Source of the DNA: Synergistaceae bacterium
GTDB taxonomy: Bacteria > Synergistota > Synergistia > Synergistales > Synergistaceae
Reading direction: 5' to 3'
Length of the DNA: 32,282 nt
NCBI GenBank assembly: GCA_012727545.1
Contig: JAAYHA010000090.1
Span: 1-32,282 of the forward strand
Position 1 is the stretch's first letter, and every line of letters begins with the position of its first letter. Positions 15,549-24,593 of the stretch are shown piece after piece. A program made the position numbers and the translations under genes. The notes beneath the pieces were generated by a model that saw only the letters and a program-made list of their open reading frames with translations, had not been told where the DNA came from and searched no databases.

Positions 15549-17219
15549 TCATTCCGATGCCGCACCGTTCTGGCTTGTATTCAGCAGGGACCTTGCATGC
15601 TCCAGCGCTTCATAGGAATTATCATCGCCTGCAAGCATCCTTGCAATTTCTTTTTCACGATCTTCATCCATTATCATGAGGATTGAGGTATCTTCTCCAT
15701 CTCTCTTTACAAGGAAATGCTGATCTGCCATGGAGGCTATTGCGGCCTCGTGTGTAATGAGGATGGTCCTGCATCGTTTGGAAAGCTCTCTCAGTTTGTG
15801 TCCTGCCAACAATGCTGTTCTGCCTCCAAGACCTGCTTCTACCTCGTCAAATACAAGCGTCCCGGGAAGCCGGTCATCTCCCAGTGAGAGCTGGAGTGCG
15901 ATAAGTATCCTGCTGAGTTCTCCCCCTGAAGCTGTTTTGCCCACCGGCAGCGGAGATTGGTCCGGCATGCTTAGTTTGAAAGAGACAGCTTCTGCGCCGT
16001 TTGAACGAAGTTTGACTTGTTCCTCTATATCTATGGAAAAGTGAGCCTGCTCCATGGCTAGGTCCCTGAGGTGGCTGTTCACTCTCAAAGCAAGCTCAGC
16101 AGCCGCGTTTTTTCTTAATTTGCGAAGCTCTATCGCGAGGTTTTTTGTCTTTTTTTTCTTTTCCGCTGCGGCATTTTCGAGTTCATCAAGTTCTACATGG
16201 CTTTCTTTCAGCCATGCCATCTCCTCTTTTGCTTTATTTGAGTATTCGATGAGCTGTCTGCAATTTACCAGATCAAGTGAACGCTTAAGTTTTCTGAGCA
16301 TGCCGATCTTTTTTTCAAGGCGTTCTTTTGCTTCTTCTATGCTTCCTTCAGCAGAAAGATCGTGCAGCTCTTTTTGAAGCATCCTGGCTACTGACTGGCA
16401 TGAAATGAGCATGTTTTCGATGCTCTCTTTCCAGATTTCTCTCTTTGAAGGAGATGATTCGTATATATCCCTGCATACTGATTCAAGTTCTTCTATTAGT
16501 CCACCGCAGGCGGTACCGCCAGATAATCTTTCGTTAATTTCAGCAAGGGCCGCTTTTTTTGTCTCCTTTGTATCCAGTTCTTTAAGTTCCGCTTCCCATT
16601 TTTTTTCGCTTTCTTCGTCTATTTCAAGCGCTTTTATCATTTGCAGAACGGTTTCCGCGCCTTGGTAAAGTTCTTCTGTCTCTTCCCGTCTTTTTTTCAG
16701 TCCGACGATTTTGCGCTCAGTGGCTATGGTTTCGCAGAATGTTTTCTCAAGCTCTTTTTTTACCTGGTCCAGAAGGTCTCCCCCGCAGGAATCTACAAGG
16801 TCCAGCTGTATTGCAGGATCAATAAGTCCAAGCTGAGCAAACTGGCTCTGGATGACAAGTTCCTTCTCCATTGCCGAAGAGAGCAGGTTAAGTGATACGG
16901 GGTTGTTTTGGATCATGCTTCTGCCCCTGCCGTTACGGCTGAACTGACGTCTGACGATAAGAGTGCCGTCCTGGGGCTGGTATTCCTGATCAAGACCGGG
17001 GATACGGTCGGCAGAGAGAGTCATCAGAACGTCAGCGGAGTCTTCAAGTGCATGTATGTAGTTTGTATGGGCACGTTTTCCGGAGATGAATTCCATTGCC
17101 CGAACGAGGCTGCTCTTGCCCGAGCCGCTTTCTCCTGTTATTACAATGAAGTCACCTTTTAGCGATAATTCGGCTTCTTTGATGCCGCCGACTCCACGGA
17201 CGCGGATCTCTTCTATCAA
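15549..17219 (-). CDS. recN: DNA repair protein RecN
   Basis: RecN is an SMC-like ATPase that acts at double-strand breaks. The 556-residue protein has Walker A GESGSGKSS at 29-37. A long charged coiled-coil region occupies roughly 150-370. The C-terminal ABC half has the signature ASGGELSRILIALQLSL and Walker B TLVFDEVEAGLGG, followed by LITHEAAIASMADQHFLV. It starts 2 nt after nadK and is last gene of the xseB-ispA-dxs-tlyA-nadK-recN set. A tlyA-nadK-recN group near isoprenoid genes is common in Gram-positive-like genomes. Confidence 0.96.
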   Translation of the reverse strand: MIEEIRVRGVGGIKEAELSLKGDFIVITGESGSGKSSLVRAMEFISGKRAHTNYIHALEDSADVLMTLSADRIPGLDQEYQPQDGTLIVRRQFSRNGRGRSMIQNNPVSLNLLSSAMEKELVIQSQFAQLGLIDPAIQLDLVDSCGGDLLDQVKKELEKTFCETIATERKIVGLKKRREETEELYQGAETVLQMIKALEIDEESEKKWEAELKELDTKETKKAALAEINERLSGGTACGGLIEELESVCRDIYESSPSKREIWKESIENMLISCQSVARMLQKELHDLSAEGSIEEAKERLEKKIGMLRKLKRSLDLVNCRQLIEYSNKAKEEMAWLKESHVELDELENAAAEKKKKTKNLAIELRKLRKNAAAELALRVNSHLRDLAMEQAHFSIDIEEQVKLRSNGAEAVSFKLSMPDQSPLPVGKTASGGELSRILIALQLSLGDDRLPGTLVFDEVEAGLGGRTALLAGHKLRELSKRCRTILITHEAAIASMADQHFLVKRDGEDTSILMIMDEDREKEIARMLAGDDNSYEALEHARSLLNTSQNGAASE

Positions 17220-17221
17220 TA

Positions 17222-18103
17222 TCAGTCTCCCCCGTCAGTAATGCCGTTGAAGCCCCAGCGAAGTTTTTCCCTGAGAAGGTCGTAGTAGCTCCTGTCTTTG
17301 AGCTGAATGATGTTGATATGTATGTCAGGATCCAGCATTGCTTCAAGGTGATCATCCGGCAGCAGTTCGTAACAGAGCTGTCCGTCCTGGGTGAGGATGA
17401 GGTTCCTGTTGTCTCCCTTAGGTGTTACATAAGCCCTGTCAGTGCCGCTAAGGACTACGGGGCGCGCGTAAAGAGTATGCGCGCATATCGGTGCAAGAAG
17501 CATGCATGGAACATGAGGCGGAACTATGGGGCCGCCTGCCGAAAGGGCATATGCTGTAGACCCTGTAGGGGTAGATAGGATAAGTCCGTCAGCAAGGAAG
17601 AGAGAAAGTATCTCATCCCCTACTCTTACTTCAAGGTCGATGACCCTCGCAAGGTTTCCCTTTGAAATGACAAGGTCGTTGAGTGCGTGAAGTTCGTATA
17701 CGACACGTTCTCCCCTCCATACGAGACCCTTTATCAGATGTCTCTGCTGAAGCATGAAGTTGTTTTCCAGTATCGAGGTGATATCTTCCTTGGCACATTC
17801 CGGGTCTCCTGTAGCAAGGAAGCCCAGTCTTCCCAAATTTATTCCGTAAAGGGGGATAGGGTATCCGAAAGTATATCTGGCTGCTCGCAGAAAAGTGCCG
17901 TCTCCACCCAGTATTACAGCGAACTCAACATCTTCTCTCCAAACATTGTCGGGAGTTTCCGGTATGCTCAGTGCTGATGCTTCGTGCGGAGGAAGCATAA
18001 AATTGATCCCGCTCTCCCTGCCCCATGCATAGAGCTTAGCGGCAAGGTTGATCGCTTCAGGTTTTTGCGTGTTAAAAAGAAGCCCGATGTTGTTTGTCTT
18101 CAT
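17222..18103 (-). CDS. nadK: NAD kinase
   Basis: NAD kinase makes NADP from NAD and ATP. The 293-residue protein contains the GGDGT motif at 66-70 followed by [26 protein letters not shown]. It also has LNDLVISKG, which holds substrate, and the glycine-rich [17 protein letters not shown] segment. It lies 16 nt after tlyA and 2 nt before recN in one operon. Confidence 0.97.
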   Translation of the reverse strand: MKTNNIGLLFNTQKPEAINLAAKLYAWGRESGINFMLPPHEASALSIPETPDNVWREDVEFAVILGGDGTFLRAARYTFGYPIPLYGINLGRLGFLATGDPECAKEDITSILENNFMLQQRHLIKGLVWRGERVVYELHALNDLVISKGNLARVIDLEVRVGDEILSLFLADGLILSTPTGSTAYALSAGGPIVPPHVPCMLLAPICAHTLYARPVVLSGTDRAYVTPKGDNRNLILTQDGQLCYELLPDDHLEAMLDPDIHINIIQLKDRSYYDLLREKLRWGFNGITDGGD

Positions 18104-18119
18104 TTGATGTCGCCTGCCT

Positions 18120-18935
18120 TTACTGTGTAGCTTCGTGTGCTTCTTCGACCAGTTTCATAAAGTCTATATTAACATGTTTCAATATTGTATTGCTCTTTGT
18201 CCCTAAAAGAAAGAGAAATTCTATGTTGCCCTCAGGTCCTTTGATTGGGGAATAAGTGGCGTTAAAAAGGTCAAGGTCTGTCTCTGTATCAATGAATGAC
18301 GCAAGGTCCCTTAATGTTTCCTCATGCAGAAGCGGGTCATGGACTACTCCCCTTCCAACTTTATCTCTTCCGACCTCGAACTGTGGCTTTACCAGAACTA
18401 TCATCGTGCTCTCTTTGCCCAGCAGTGACTCCAGCGGCTTTAAAAGAAGCTTCAGCGATATGAAAGAGGCGTCAGATACTATCATTTCAACTTTTTCGCC
18501 TTCAAACATCTCCAAGGTAAGATGGCGGGCGTTAGTCCTTTCCATGACGACGACCCTTGGGTCGTTTCTCAGTTTCCAGGCAAGCTGTCCGTACCCCACG
18601 TCAACAGCGAAAACTTTTTTTGCCTCTCTGGAAAGCAGCACATCGGTAAATCCACCTGTTGAAGCTCCTACGTCGATGCAGGTCAGACCTGAAGGGTCGA
18701 TATCAAAGTGATCCAATGCTCTGATCAGTTTATGGGCTCCCCTGCTTACCCATTCCTTCTCAGGGGCATCCACGCTTATATTGGAATCAAAAGGTACCAT
18801 TGATGCAGTTTTCTTTATCGTTATCCCTTCAACTTGAACCCTTCCCTCTTCAATGTAGTTCTGGGCAAGAGTACGTGAAAGGAGCATCTGTCTGTCTACG
18901 ATCAGCTTATCAAGCCTCACAAGTTTTTTTTTCAT
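18120..18935 (-). CDS. tlyA: TlyA-family rRNA 2'-O-methyltransferase
   Basis: TlyA proteins methylate ribose in rRNA (in mycobacteria C1409 of 16S and C1920 of 23S), and some were reported as hemolysins. The 271-residue protein has an S4 RNA-binding domain at about 5-62 ([15 protein letters not shown]). It is followed by an FtsJ/RrmJ-type methyltransferase with the SAM loop [16 protein letters not shown] at 86-101, IVSDASFIS and [10 protein letters not shown]. These supply the Lys/Asp/Lys catalytic set. It overlaps the dxs stop by 4 nt. Confidence 0.94.
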   Translation of the reverse strand: MKKKLVRLDKLIVDRQMLLSRTLAQNYIEEGRVQVEGITIKKTASMVPFDSNISVDAPEKEWVSRGAHKLIRALDHFDIDPSGLTCIDVGASTGGFTDVLLSREAKKVFAVDVGYGQLAWKLRNDPRVVVMERTNARHLTLEMFEGEKVEMIVSDASFISLKLLLKPLESLLGKESTMIVLVKPQFEVGRDKVGRGVVHDPLLHEETLRDLASFIDTETDLDLFNATYSPIKGPEGNIEFLFLLGTKSNTILKHVNIDFMKLVEEAHEATQ

Positions 18936-20806
18936 TTTAATCTCTTAATTGCAGTGATTATGTTTTCCGGTGTAAGTCCACATTCGGTCCATTGCTCTGA
19001 TCTTGTTGCATGGGAGATGTATCTGTCCGGTACTCCAATGTTGATGACAGTGCAGTTCGGATGGTTGTTGCATGCGTGATCCGATATTATCTTTCCGGAT
19101 CCCCCGTTCAGGAAATTTTCTTCAGCTGTGACAACGATACTGTGCTCTTTTAGTATTTCAGAAATGCCGTCAATGTCCAATGGTTTGATAAACCTAAGGT
19201 CGACTACGGTGGGTGTTATCCCTTCTTCTGCACGAAGTTTTTCAGCGGTATTAAGCATGAGCTCAACGGTGCTGCCGATTCCGATAAGGCATACGTCTTT
19301 TCCGCCTGCCATGAGTTCGATCTTTCCCCATCCCGCAGGGATCCTTTCCTGACTGCCCTCGGCCTGTATGGATCGGGGCGCCTTCCCTCTGGGGTATCTG
19401 ACAGCCATCGGGGATCCCGTTTCAAGCCAACCGTTTACAAAAAACCTCAGGTCCACAGCATCTCTAGGGGCTGCTATTGTGATTTCCGGCATTGCACTGA
19501 GCCATGGTACATCAAGCAGTCCATGATGGGTCTCTCCATCCTCACCTACAAGTCCAGCTCTGTCGATACCAATAAATACGGGCAGTTTTGAAAGGCATAT
19601 ATCATGCATTACCTGGTCAGCAGCTCTTTGAAGGAACGTAGAGTATATACAGACTGCGGGTCTCATGCCCCCAGCGGCCATGCCCGCCGCAAAGGTCAGC
19701 ATATGTTCCTCTGCAATTCCTACATCAAAGAATCTGTCGGGAAATTTTTCTGCAAACCCGTTTAGTTTGGTCCCGTCTGTCATAGCAGCAGTGCAGACAG
19801 CGATACGTGGGTCGTGGCAGGCAGCCTCTGTAAGTGTTCCGGACATAACTTCACTCCATGAGGGCTGTGAAGCCTGCTTGTGATTTTGCGGTGCGTCAAG
19901 CGGAGTGTTCGGACCGATCCCGTGGAAGAAGGGTGCGTTATTCTCTGCCTCACAGCACCCCTTGCCTTTTTTAGTCAGGACATGTATCAGCACCGGTTCC
20001 TTGTAATGCCTGGCAAGCCGGAAAACTTCCTCCATCTCCTCAATGTTATGCCCGTCAAAGGGACCCCAGTAACTTATGCCAAGTTCTTCAAATATATTTG
20101 TCGGAAGAAGGAGCGACTTGAGTTTGGACTTGATCTTTTTTAGGGCATCCTCCAGTGCGTCTCCCCTCTTCAACGTATGGCACTGGTCCTTTATGAAATC
20201 TTTGACCTTAAGATACGTCGGGTTTACAGAGAGGCGGGCCAGATGTCCTGCCATCCCGCCTATCCTCGGGTTTATTGACATCTTGTTGTCGTTAAGGACG
20301 ATTATTATCTTTGTTTTGGTGCTTTCAACACAGTTGAGAGCCTCGAAAGAGACTCCGTTAAGAAGGGCCCCGTCGCCTATCACAGCAACAACTTCATGCT
20401 TCTGGCAGCTTATGTCCCTTGCCTTGGCGTATCCCATTGCTGCAGAAATCGAAGTGCTGCTGTGTCCGGTTGTAAAAAAATCATACGAGCTTTCTCCCAT
20501 CCTGGGAAAGCCTGCGATTCCGCCCTTGGTCCGGAGTGTATGAAAGCGGTCCATCCTCTTTGTAAGTATTTTATAAGCATATGACTGATGTCCTACGTCA
20601 AAAATGATTTTATCTCTGTCGGGGTCGAATGCCCTTAAGAGAGCAACAGTGAGTTCCACGGCCCCCAGCGAAGATGCCAGGTGCCCGCCGTTCTTCAGTG
20701 TTACCTGAAGGATCATTTCCCTAATCTCACAGCTTAATTTATTCAACTCACTGTAGGTGAGACCGTTGAGACCTCTGAAATCCCTTACTGATCCAAGCAT
20801 GCTCAT
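18932..20806 (-). CDS. dxs: 1-deoxy-D-xylulose-5-phosphate synthase
   Basis: DXS condenses pyruvate and glyceraldehyde-3-phosphate to start the MEP isoprenoid pathway. The 624-residue protein has the usual three domains. The TPP domain has DVGHQSY near 70 and GDGALLNGVSFEALN through LNDNKMSIN. The pyrimidine-binding domain has GIAEEHMLTFAAGMA, whose Glu activates TPP. A C-terminal transketolase domain follows. Compared with common DXS, the HQAYPHK segment reads HQSYAYK and IAEQH reads IAEEH, both outside the strictly required residues. It starts at ATG 20806, 7 nt after GGAGAG, and comes after ispA, which uses the pathway's products. A terminator lies between them. Confidence 0.97.
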   Translation of the reverse strand: MSMLGSVRDFRGLNGLTYSELNKLSCEIREMILQVTLKNGGHLASSLGAVELTVALLRAFDPDRDKIIFDVGHQSYAYKILTKRMDRFHTLRTKGGIAGFPRMGESSYDFFTTGHSSTSISAAMGYAKARDISCQKHEVVAVIGDGALLNGVSFEALNCVESTKTKIIIVLNDNKMSINPRIGGMAGHLARLSVNPTYLKVKDFIKDQCHTLKRGDALEDALKKIKSKLKSLLLPTNIFEELGISYWGPFDGHNIEEMEEVFRLARHYKEPVLIHVLTKKGKGCCEAENNAPFFHGIGPNTPLDAPQNHKQASQPSWSEVMSGTLTEAACHDPRIAVCTAAMTDGTKLNGFAEKFPDRFFDVGIAEEHMLTFAAGMAAGGMRPAVCIYSTFLQRAADQVMHDICLSKLPVFIGIDRAGLVGEDGETHHGLLDVPWLSAMPEITIAAPRDAVDLRFFVNGWLETGSPMAVRYPRGKAPRSIQAEGSQERIPAGWGKIELMAGGKDVCLIGIGSTVELMLNTAEKLRAEEGITPTVVDLRFIKPLDIDGISEILKEHSIVVTAEENFLNGGSGKIISDHACNNHPNCTVINIGVPDRYISHATRSEQWTECGLTPENIITAIKRLK

Positions 20807-20852
20807 TTAGAATCTCTCCAAGTTTATATTATTGGGATCAGGCTTATTACCT

Positions 20853-20884
20853 GAAAAAAAGATGCCTGCCGGTACATCGGCATG
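20853..20884 (-). terminator. Intrinsic terminator between ispA and dxs
   Basis: On the minus strand ATGCC and GGCAT close a stem, and alternative inner pairing TGCCG/CGGCA is possible. The stem is followed by C and seven Ts (the As at 20854-20860). It would reduce readthrough from xseB-ispA into dxs. A weak TTCAGG-N18-TAATAT downstream might restart transcription for dxs. Confidence 0.6.
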
Positions 20885-20905
20885 TCGTCATAATTATCTA
20901 ATGGA

Positions 20906-21814
20906 TCAATGTGTCCTCCTCAGCAGATATTCTGTGAATTGAGGAAGAAAATCATCTTCAGGAAGTATCTTCAGTATTGAGTTCTTTGCAAGCATTGTCT
21001 CCACTTCTGCCATTTTCGCGGCTTTCTCCATCCCGTATACCGAAACATGAGTTATCTTTCCCTGTTCGGCATCCTTTCCGGGCGTTTTGCCAAGCTCTTC
21101 GGCTGTGCTGGATACATCGAGGATATCATCTATTATCTGGAACGCAGAACCTATGTGTGTGCCATACTCGTAACAGCAGCTGAGAAAATTTTCATCGTCG
21201 GTCCCGAGTGCCGCTCCCCCTGTAACTGCTGCCCTTATCAGCGTGCCGGTCTTAAGCGCGGCTATTTTTCGTACGTAGTCAGGGTCGTTGGCGGCAGGAG
21301 CTGTGTCCATGTCCAGGACCTGTCCTCCGCATACTCCGGCCGGTCCTATAGCGCTGCTGAATATCTGCATTGCCCTCAGTAGTTTGTGAGGTTCAACGTT
21401 TTTGCTGTGGCATAAGGGGAATTCAAGCGAAAGGGCAAGCAGCGCGTCGCCTGCAAGCACAGCAAGAGTCTCTCCAAAAACAGCGTGGTTGGAAGGTTTT
21501 CCTCTTCTCATGTCGTCATTATCCATACAGGGAAGGTCGTCATGGATAAGAGTTGCTGTATGGAGCATCTCAAAGCCAAGGGCCAAAGGGAGTGCATCTT
21601 TGAGAACGCATCCTGATCTTTCTGCCGCGGCAAGGCATAAAACAGGGCGAAGCCTCTTTCCTCCCGCAAAAAGCGAGTAATCCATTGACTCCCTGAGTTT
21701 TTCCGGAACGCCACTGTTTCTCAGCCCTGCAGATGCTTCGAGATAGTCTTCGAAAATATCCCTGTAGCGTTGAAATTCTTTTTTTACCTTTAGATCAGCT
21801 TCGGTCTTGCGCAT
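20906..21814 (-). CDS. ispA: Polyprenyl synthetase (farnesyl/geranylgeranyl diphosphate synthase type)
   Basis: The enzyme builds short-chain prenyl diphosphates from IPP and DMAPP. The 302-residue protein has the first aspartate-rich motif DDLPCMDNDD followed by RRGKPSNH, with the two-residue insertion typical of bacterial farnesyl diphosphate synthases. The second motif is QIIDDILD. GGKRLRPVL near 52-60 binds IPP. It lies 2 nt after xseB, an order common in many bacteria (xseB-ispA-dxs-tlyA). The exact product length cannot be read from the sequence. Confidence 0.93.
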   Translation of the reverse strand: MRKTEADLKVKKEFQRYRDIFEDYLEASAGLRNSGVPEKLRESMDYSLFAGGKRLRPVLCLAAAERSGCVLKDALPLALGFEMLHTATLIHDDLPCMDNDDMRRGKPSNHAVFGETLAVLAGDALLALSLEFPLCHSKNVEPHKLLRAMQIFSSAIGPAGVCGGQVLDMDTAPAANDPDYVRKIAALKTGTLIRAAVTGGAALGTDDENFLSCCYEYGTHIGSAFQIIDDILDVSSTAEELGKTPGKDAEQGKITHVSVYGMEKAAKMAEVETMLAKNSILKILPEDDFLPQFTEYLLRRTH

Positions 21815-21816
21815 TA

Positions 21817-22032
21817 TCAGGCATCCTCTTTCTTCTGAGGCTCGAAGGGAACTTCCCCGTCATCAGCCAGAAGCGCTACCTTCTGTTTTGCTTCTTCTAG
21901 GTAAGCCCGGCAATCCCTTACCAGACCTATTCCCTTCTCAAATTCGGAAAGGGCGTCTTCGAGAGGAAGGGCGTCTCCTTCCAGCTTGCGTAGTATTTTG
22001 TCCAGTTCTGCCATTTTTTCGCTGAAGTTCAT
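21817..22032 (-). CDS. xseB: Exodeoxyribonuclease VII small subunit
   Basis: XseB is the small subunit of exonuclease VII, a single-strand DNA exonuclease. The 71-residue protein carries the family core ELDKILRKLEGDALPLEDALSEFEKG followed by a helical stretch. It has a good ribosome site (GGAGG, 8 nt before ATG). The large subunit xseA is not in the window. Upstream, after a 93-bp intergenic region, rpmB diverges on the other strand. Confidence 0.92.
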   Translation of the reverse strand: MNFSEKMAELDKILRKLEGDALPLEDALSEFEKGIGLVRDCRAYLEEAKQKVALLADDGEVPFEPQKKEDA

Positions 22033-22055
22033 CTATTTTCCTCCAATACTTTTAG

Positions 22056-22085
22056 TTGCAAGATTTTAATATCCTATGATACAAT
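22056..22085 (+). promoter_or_regulatory. Predicted promoter of rpmB
   Basis: TTGCAA at 22056-22061 and TACAAT at 22080-22085 are spaced by 18 bp. A TG at 22077-22078 gives an extended -10 element. The position suits rpmB, whose ribosome site AAGGGGGG is at 22111-22118. Confidence 0.65.
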
Positions 22086-22125
22086 GCACAGGTTGGATGT
22101 TCCAAGGTATAAGGGGGGAATAAAA

Positions 22126-22320
22126 ATGTCCAAGTTCTGTGATTGCTGCGGTCGCGGACCGGCGACGGGAAATGCCGTTAGCCACTCTAACCGTCACACA
22201 AGGCGTCGTTGGCTCATAAATCTTCAGAGTGTACGCATTGATGTAGGCGGCGGAGAGACACGCAAACTTCATATATGCACGAAGTGCCTCCGTTCCGGTA
22301 AAGTCCAAAGAGCCGTTTAG
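22126..22320 (+). CDS. rpmB: Large-subunit ribosomal protein bL28, zinc-ribbon type
   Basis: The start is ATG 22126 (MSKFCDCCG), giving 64 residues, the normal size; an in-frame ATG 14 codons earlier overlaps the promoter. It has two CxxC pairs, CDCC at 5-8 and CTKC near 52-55, so it is the zinc-binding (C+) form. The conserved VSHSNRHTRRRW is present. It is monocistronic: it has its own promoter, and a terminator whose stem includes the stop codon. It diverges from xseB and converges with ftsK. Confidence 0.96.
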   Translation: MSKFCDCCGRGPATGNAVSHSNRHTRRRWLINLQSVRIDVGGGETRKLHICTKCLRSGKVQRAV

Positions 22321-22336
22321 TAAACGGCTCTTTTTT
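22307..22336 (+). terminator. Intrinsic terminator of rpmB, overlapping its stop codon
   Basis: AAAGAGCCGTTTA at 22307-22319 is perfectly complementary to TAAACGGCTCTTT at 22321-22333, with six Ts from 22331. The first half of the stem is the end of the rpmB coding region and includes the TAG stop. Confidence 0.92.
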
Positions 22337-22354
22337 CTTGTCACTCTTACCTTT

Positions 22355-24592
22355 TTAGTAGCCATTTTTAGCATTTGTGATCATATCCCTCGCCTCATCC
22401 TCGTCTACAAGGATCTCGCGAGGCTTAGATCCGTCTGCCGGACCGACGATGCCCATCAATTCCATCATGTCTATCAGTCGTGATGCCCTCGAAAAACCGA
22501 CCCTGAGCCTCCGCTGAAGGCCGCTTGCAGACGCTATGCCTGTTGACATAACAGTTTCCACAGCATCTTCCAGCAGGTCGTCGTCAAATGCGGCAGAGTT
22601 ATCCATGCCTGAGGGTCCATTCCCCTGTTTGTCTATTTCGATAAAATCAGGAAGTCCAAAAAGATTTACAAGGTAGTTGAGCCAGACGCAAAGCACCTGT
22701 TCATCTACCCATGGTGACTGGATCCTTATGGGTTTTGGGTGTCTGGTAGAGAGGAAGAGCATATCTCCCTTTCCGAGCAGTTTTTCTGCCCCTGAACAGT
22801 CTATAATAGTTCTTGAATCGACCGAACTGGGAAGTGTAAAGGCGACCCTCGCCGGGATATTCGCTTTTATAAGGCCGGTGATAACGTTTACAGAAGGCCT
22901 CTGGGTAGCCAGTATCAGATGAATGCCGGTAGCCCTTGCCATCTGGGCGAGTCTGCATATATATTCTTCGACTTCCTTGGGAGCCGTCATCATCAGGTCT
23001 GCAAGTTCATCAACCACTATTACTATGTGTGGAAGCCTATCCTTGGGTATTACCTTCTTGTTGAAGTTTTCAAGGTTTCTTACCCTTGCCTTTGCGAACA
23101 TTGTGTAGCGGGATTCCATCTCCCGTATTGCCCATGCAAGCACGTGAACAGCCTTCTTTGCGTCAGTGACGGGAGGAGTAAGAAGATGTGGAAGCTTGTC
23201 GTATATTGCCATTTCGACCCTTTTGGGGTCGACCAGTATCATTCTTAGCTCATCAGGGGCCCTCATTGAACATAGACCGACTATACATGAGTTGATAAAA
23301 ACACTTTTTCCCGAGCCTGTCGTTCCTGCAACAAGAAGATGAGGAAGTTCCTCAAGGCCTGTGATGACAGAATCACCGTTTACCGCGACTCCGAACGGCA
23401 GGGGAAGTGCTGCGTCAGACTCCTGGTAAGCAGGGTCCTCAATGATCGTCCTAAGAGGTATCCCCCTGCGTCTGGGGTTTGGGATCTCAATGCCTACGTA
23501 GGGTTTTCCCGGAATGGGAGCCTCGATCCTTAAACTGGGCACTGCCATGGCAAGTGCTATGTCATTAGAAAGTACTGCAACTTTGTTTACCTTTATGCCC
23601 GGTGCAAGCTGGATCCTGAACTGGATAACAGTTGGACCAACAAGGATCTCTGCAAGCCTTGCATCAATGTTGAACTGTTTGAGAGCTTTTATTATTTTGT
23701 CACCCAGGGGCATGGATTTTTCTTCGTCCATCTCCCCTTCATGGGACTCTTCATTTCCGAATATTTCTATCGGAGGAGGAAAGACGCCCTGCTCGATCCC
23801 ATCATATAAAGGATCTCGGTCCAGGTTGAACTCAGGATCCTGTACCTGTACACCGGAATATACAGAAGCTTCTGACCCTTGCAGGCCTAACCCTGTAACA
23901 GTAACAGGCGGCTCATCTATATCTTCTCCGGCCGGTCCGAAGTAATCCGAGCCCTCATATTCAGAAATATTGATCGCCTCATCCCGGGATGTTTTTTCCG
24001 ACAAATGTTCTCCTGAACCCTTCGCCTTTTTCTGGAAAAGAGTGAATATGGATGAACCGGGCAGTTTTATATTAGAGAAAATAGGAATATTGTAAAGTAA
24101 AATAGAAATATAGATTGAAAGAGCTCCAGCTATAAATGTGCCGAATGCTCCAAGCATTGAGAATGCCTGCTCAGCGAAAGAATTTCCGAATTTTCCCGGA
24201 GAAAGCCACATCGGATAGTTTGTGTTATCTGATGTCATAGTGTTCAGCCCGAGGAGCAGGGATGCCGTTAAAAACAAAAGCAGGGTACCCGCAGACTGTC
24301 GTATGAGGTGTGGTACTTTTCTTGAAAGTAGCTTTGAAATGCTGAAATATAGTGCAAAAAGGATGGGTATTATAGAAGAACCGCCGACCGTTTCAAGGAT
24401 CGCTGAAGATATATTCTTTCCCAGTGTGCCGGTCCAGGGGGTATAAAAAGATGCGGTAAGATAAAGAGAGATCAGTACAAGGACAATGTATGCAAGCCTT
24501 GTCCATGCTCCGCCGCCTGTAAGCTTTGCCTTTGTTTTTGGCTGACGTGAAGCAGGTTTTTCATCCCTCTTGCTTTTTTTTCCGAAGATCAT
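22355..24592 (-). CDS. ftsK: DNA translocase FtsK/SpoIIIE
   Basis: FtsK is a membrane-anchored hexameric motor that moves chromosomal DNA at the septum. The 745-residue protein has about four hydrophobic segments between residues 30 and 175. A short acidic linker follows. The motor domain has Walker A GTTGSGKSVFINS and Walker B HIVIVVDELADLM. The C-terminal gamma winged helix recognises the KOPS/SRS orienting sequence (ASGLQRRLRVGFSRASRLIDMME). I start it at ATG 24592, 1 nt after tldD, with GAGG upstream; a GTG 12 nt earlier overlaps tldD. The linker is short compared with the 1329-residue E. coli protein and resembles SpoIIIE-size members. It is last gene of the mltG-tldD-ftsK unit. Confidence 0.96.
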   Translation of the reverse strand: MIFGKKSKRDEKPASRQPKTKAKLTGGGAWTRLAYIVLVLISLYLTASFYTPWTGTLGKNISSAILETVGGSSIIPILFALYFSISKLLSRKVPHLIRQSAGTLLLFLTASLLLGLNTMTSDNTNYPMWLSPGKFGNSFAEQAFSMLGAFGTFIAGALSIYISILLYNIPIFSNIKLPGSSIFTLFQKKAKGSGEHLSEKTSRDEAINISEYEGSDYFGPAGEDIDEPPVTVTGLGLQGSEASVYSGVQVQDPEFNLDRDPLYDGIEQGVFPPPIEIFGNEESHEGEMDEEKSMPLGDKIIKALKQFNIDARLAEILVGPTVIQFRIQLAPGIKVNKVAVLSNDIALAMAVPSLRIEAPIPGKPYVGIEIPNPRRRGIPLRTIIEDPAYQESDAALPLPFGVAVNGDSVITGLEELPHLLVAGTTGSGKSVFINSCIVGLCSMRAPDELRMILVDPKRVEMAIYDKLPHLLTPPVTDAKKAVHVLAWAIREMESRYTMFAKARVRNLENFNKKVIPKDRLPHIVIVVDELADLMMTAPKEVEEYICRLAQMARATGIHLILATQRPSVNVITGLIKANIPARVAFTLPSSVDSRTIIDCSGAEKLLGKGDMLFLSTRHPKPIRIQSPWVDEQVLCVWLNYLVNLFGLPDFIEIDKQGNGPSGMDNSAAFDDDLLEDAVETVMSTGIASASGLQRRLRVGFSRASRLIDMMELMGIVGPADGSKPREILVDEDEARDMITNAKNGY

Positions 24593-24593
24593 C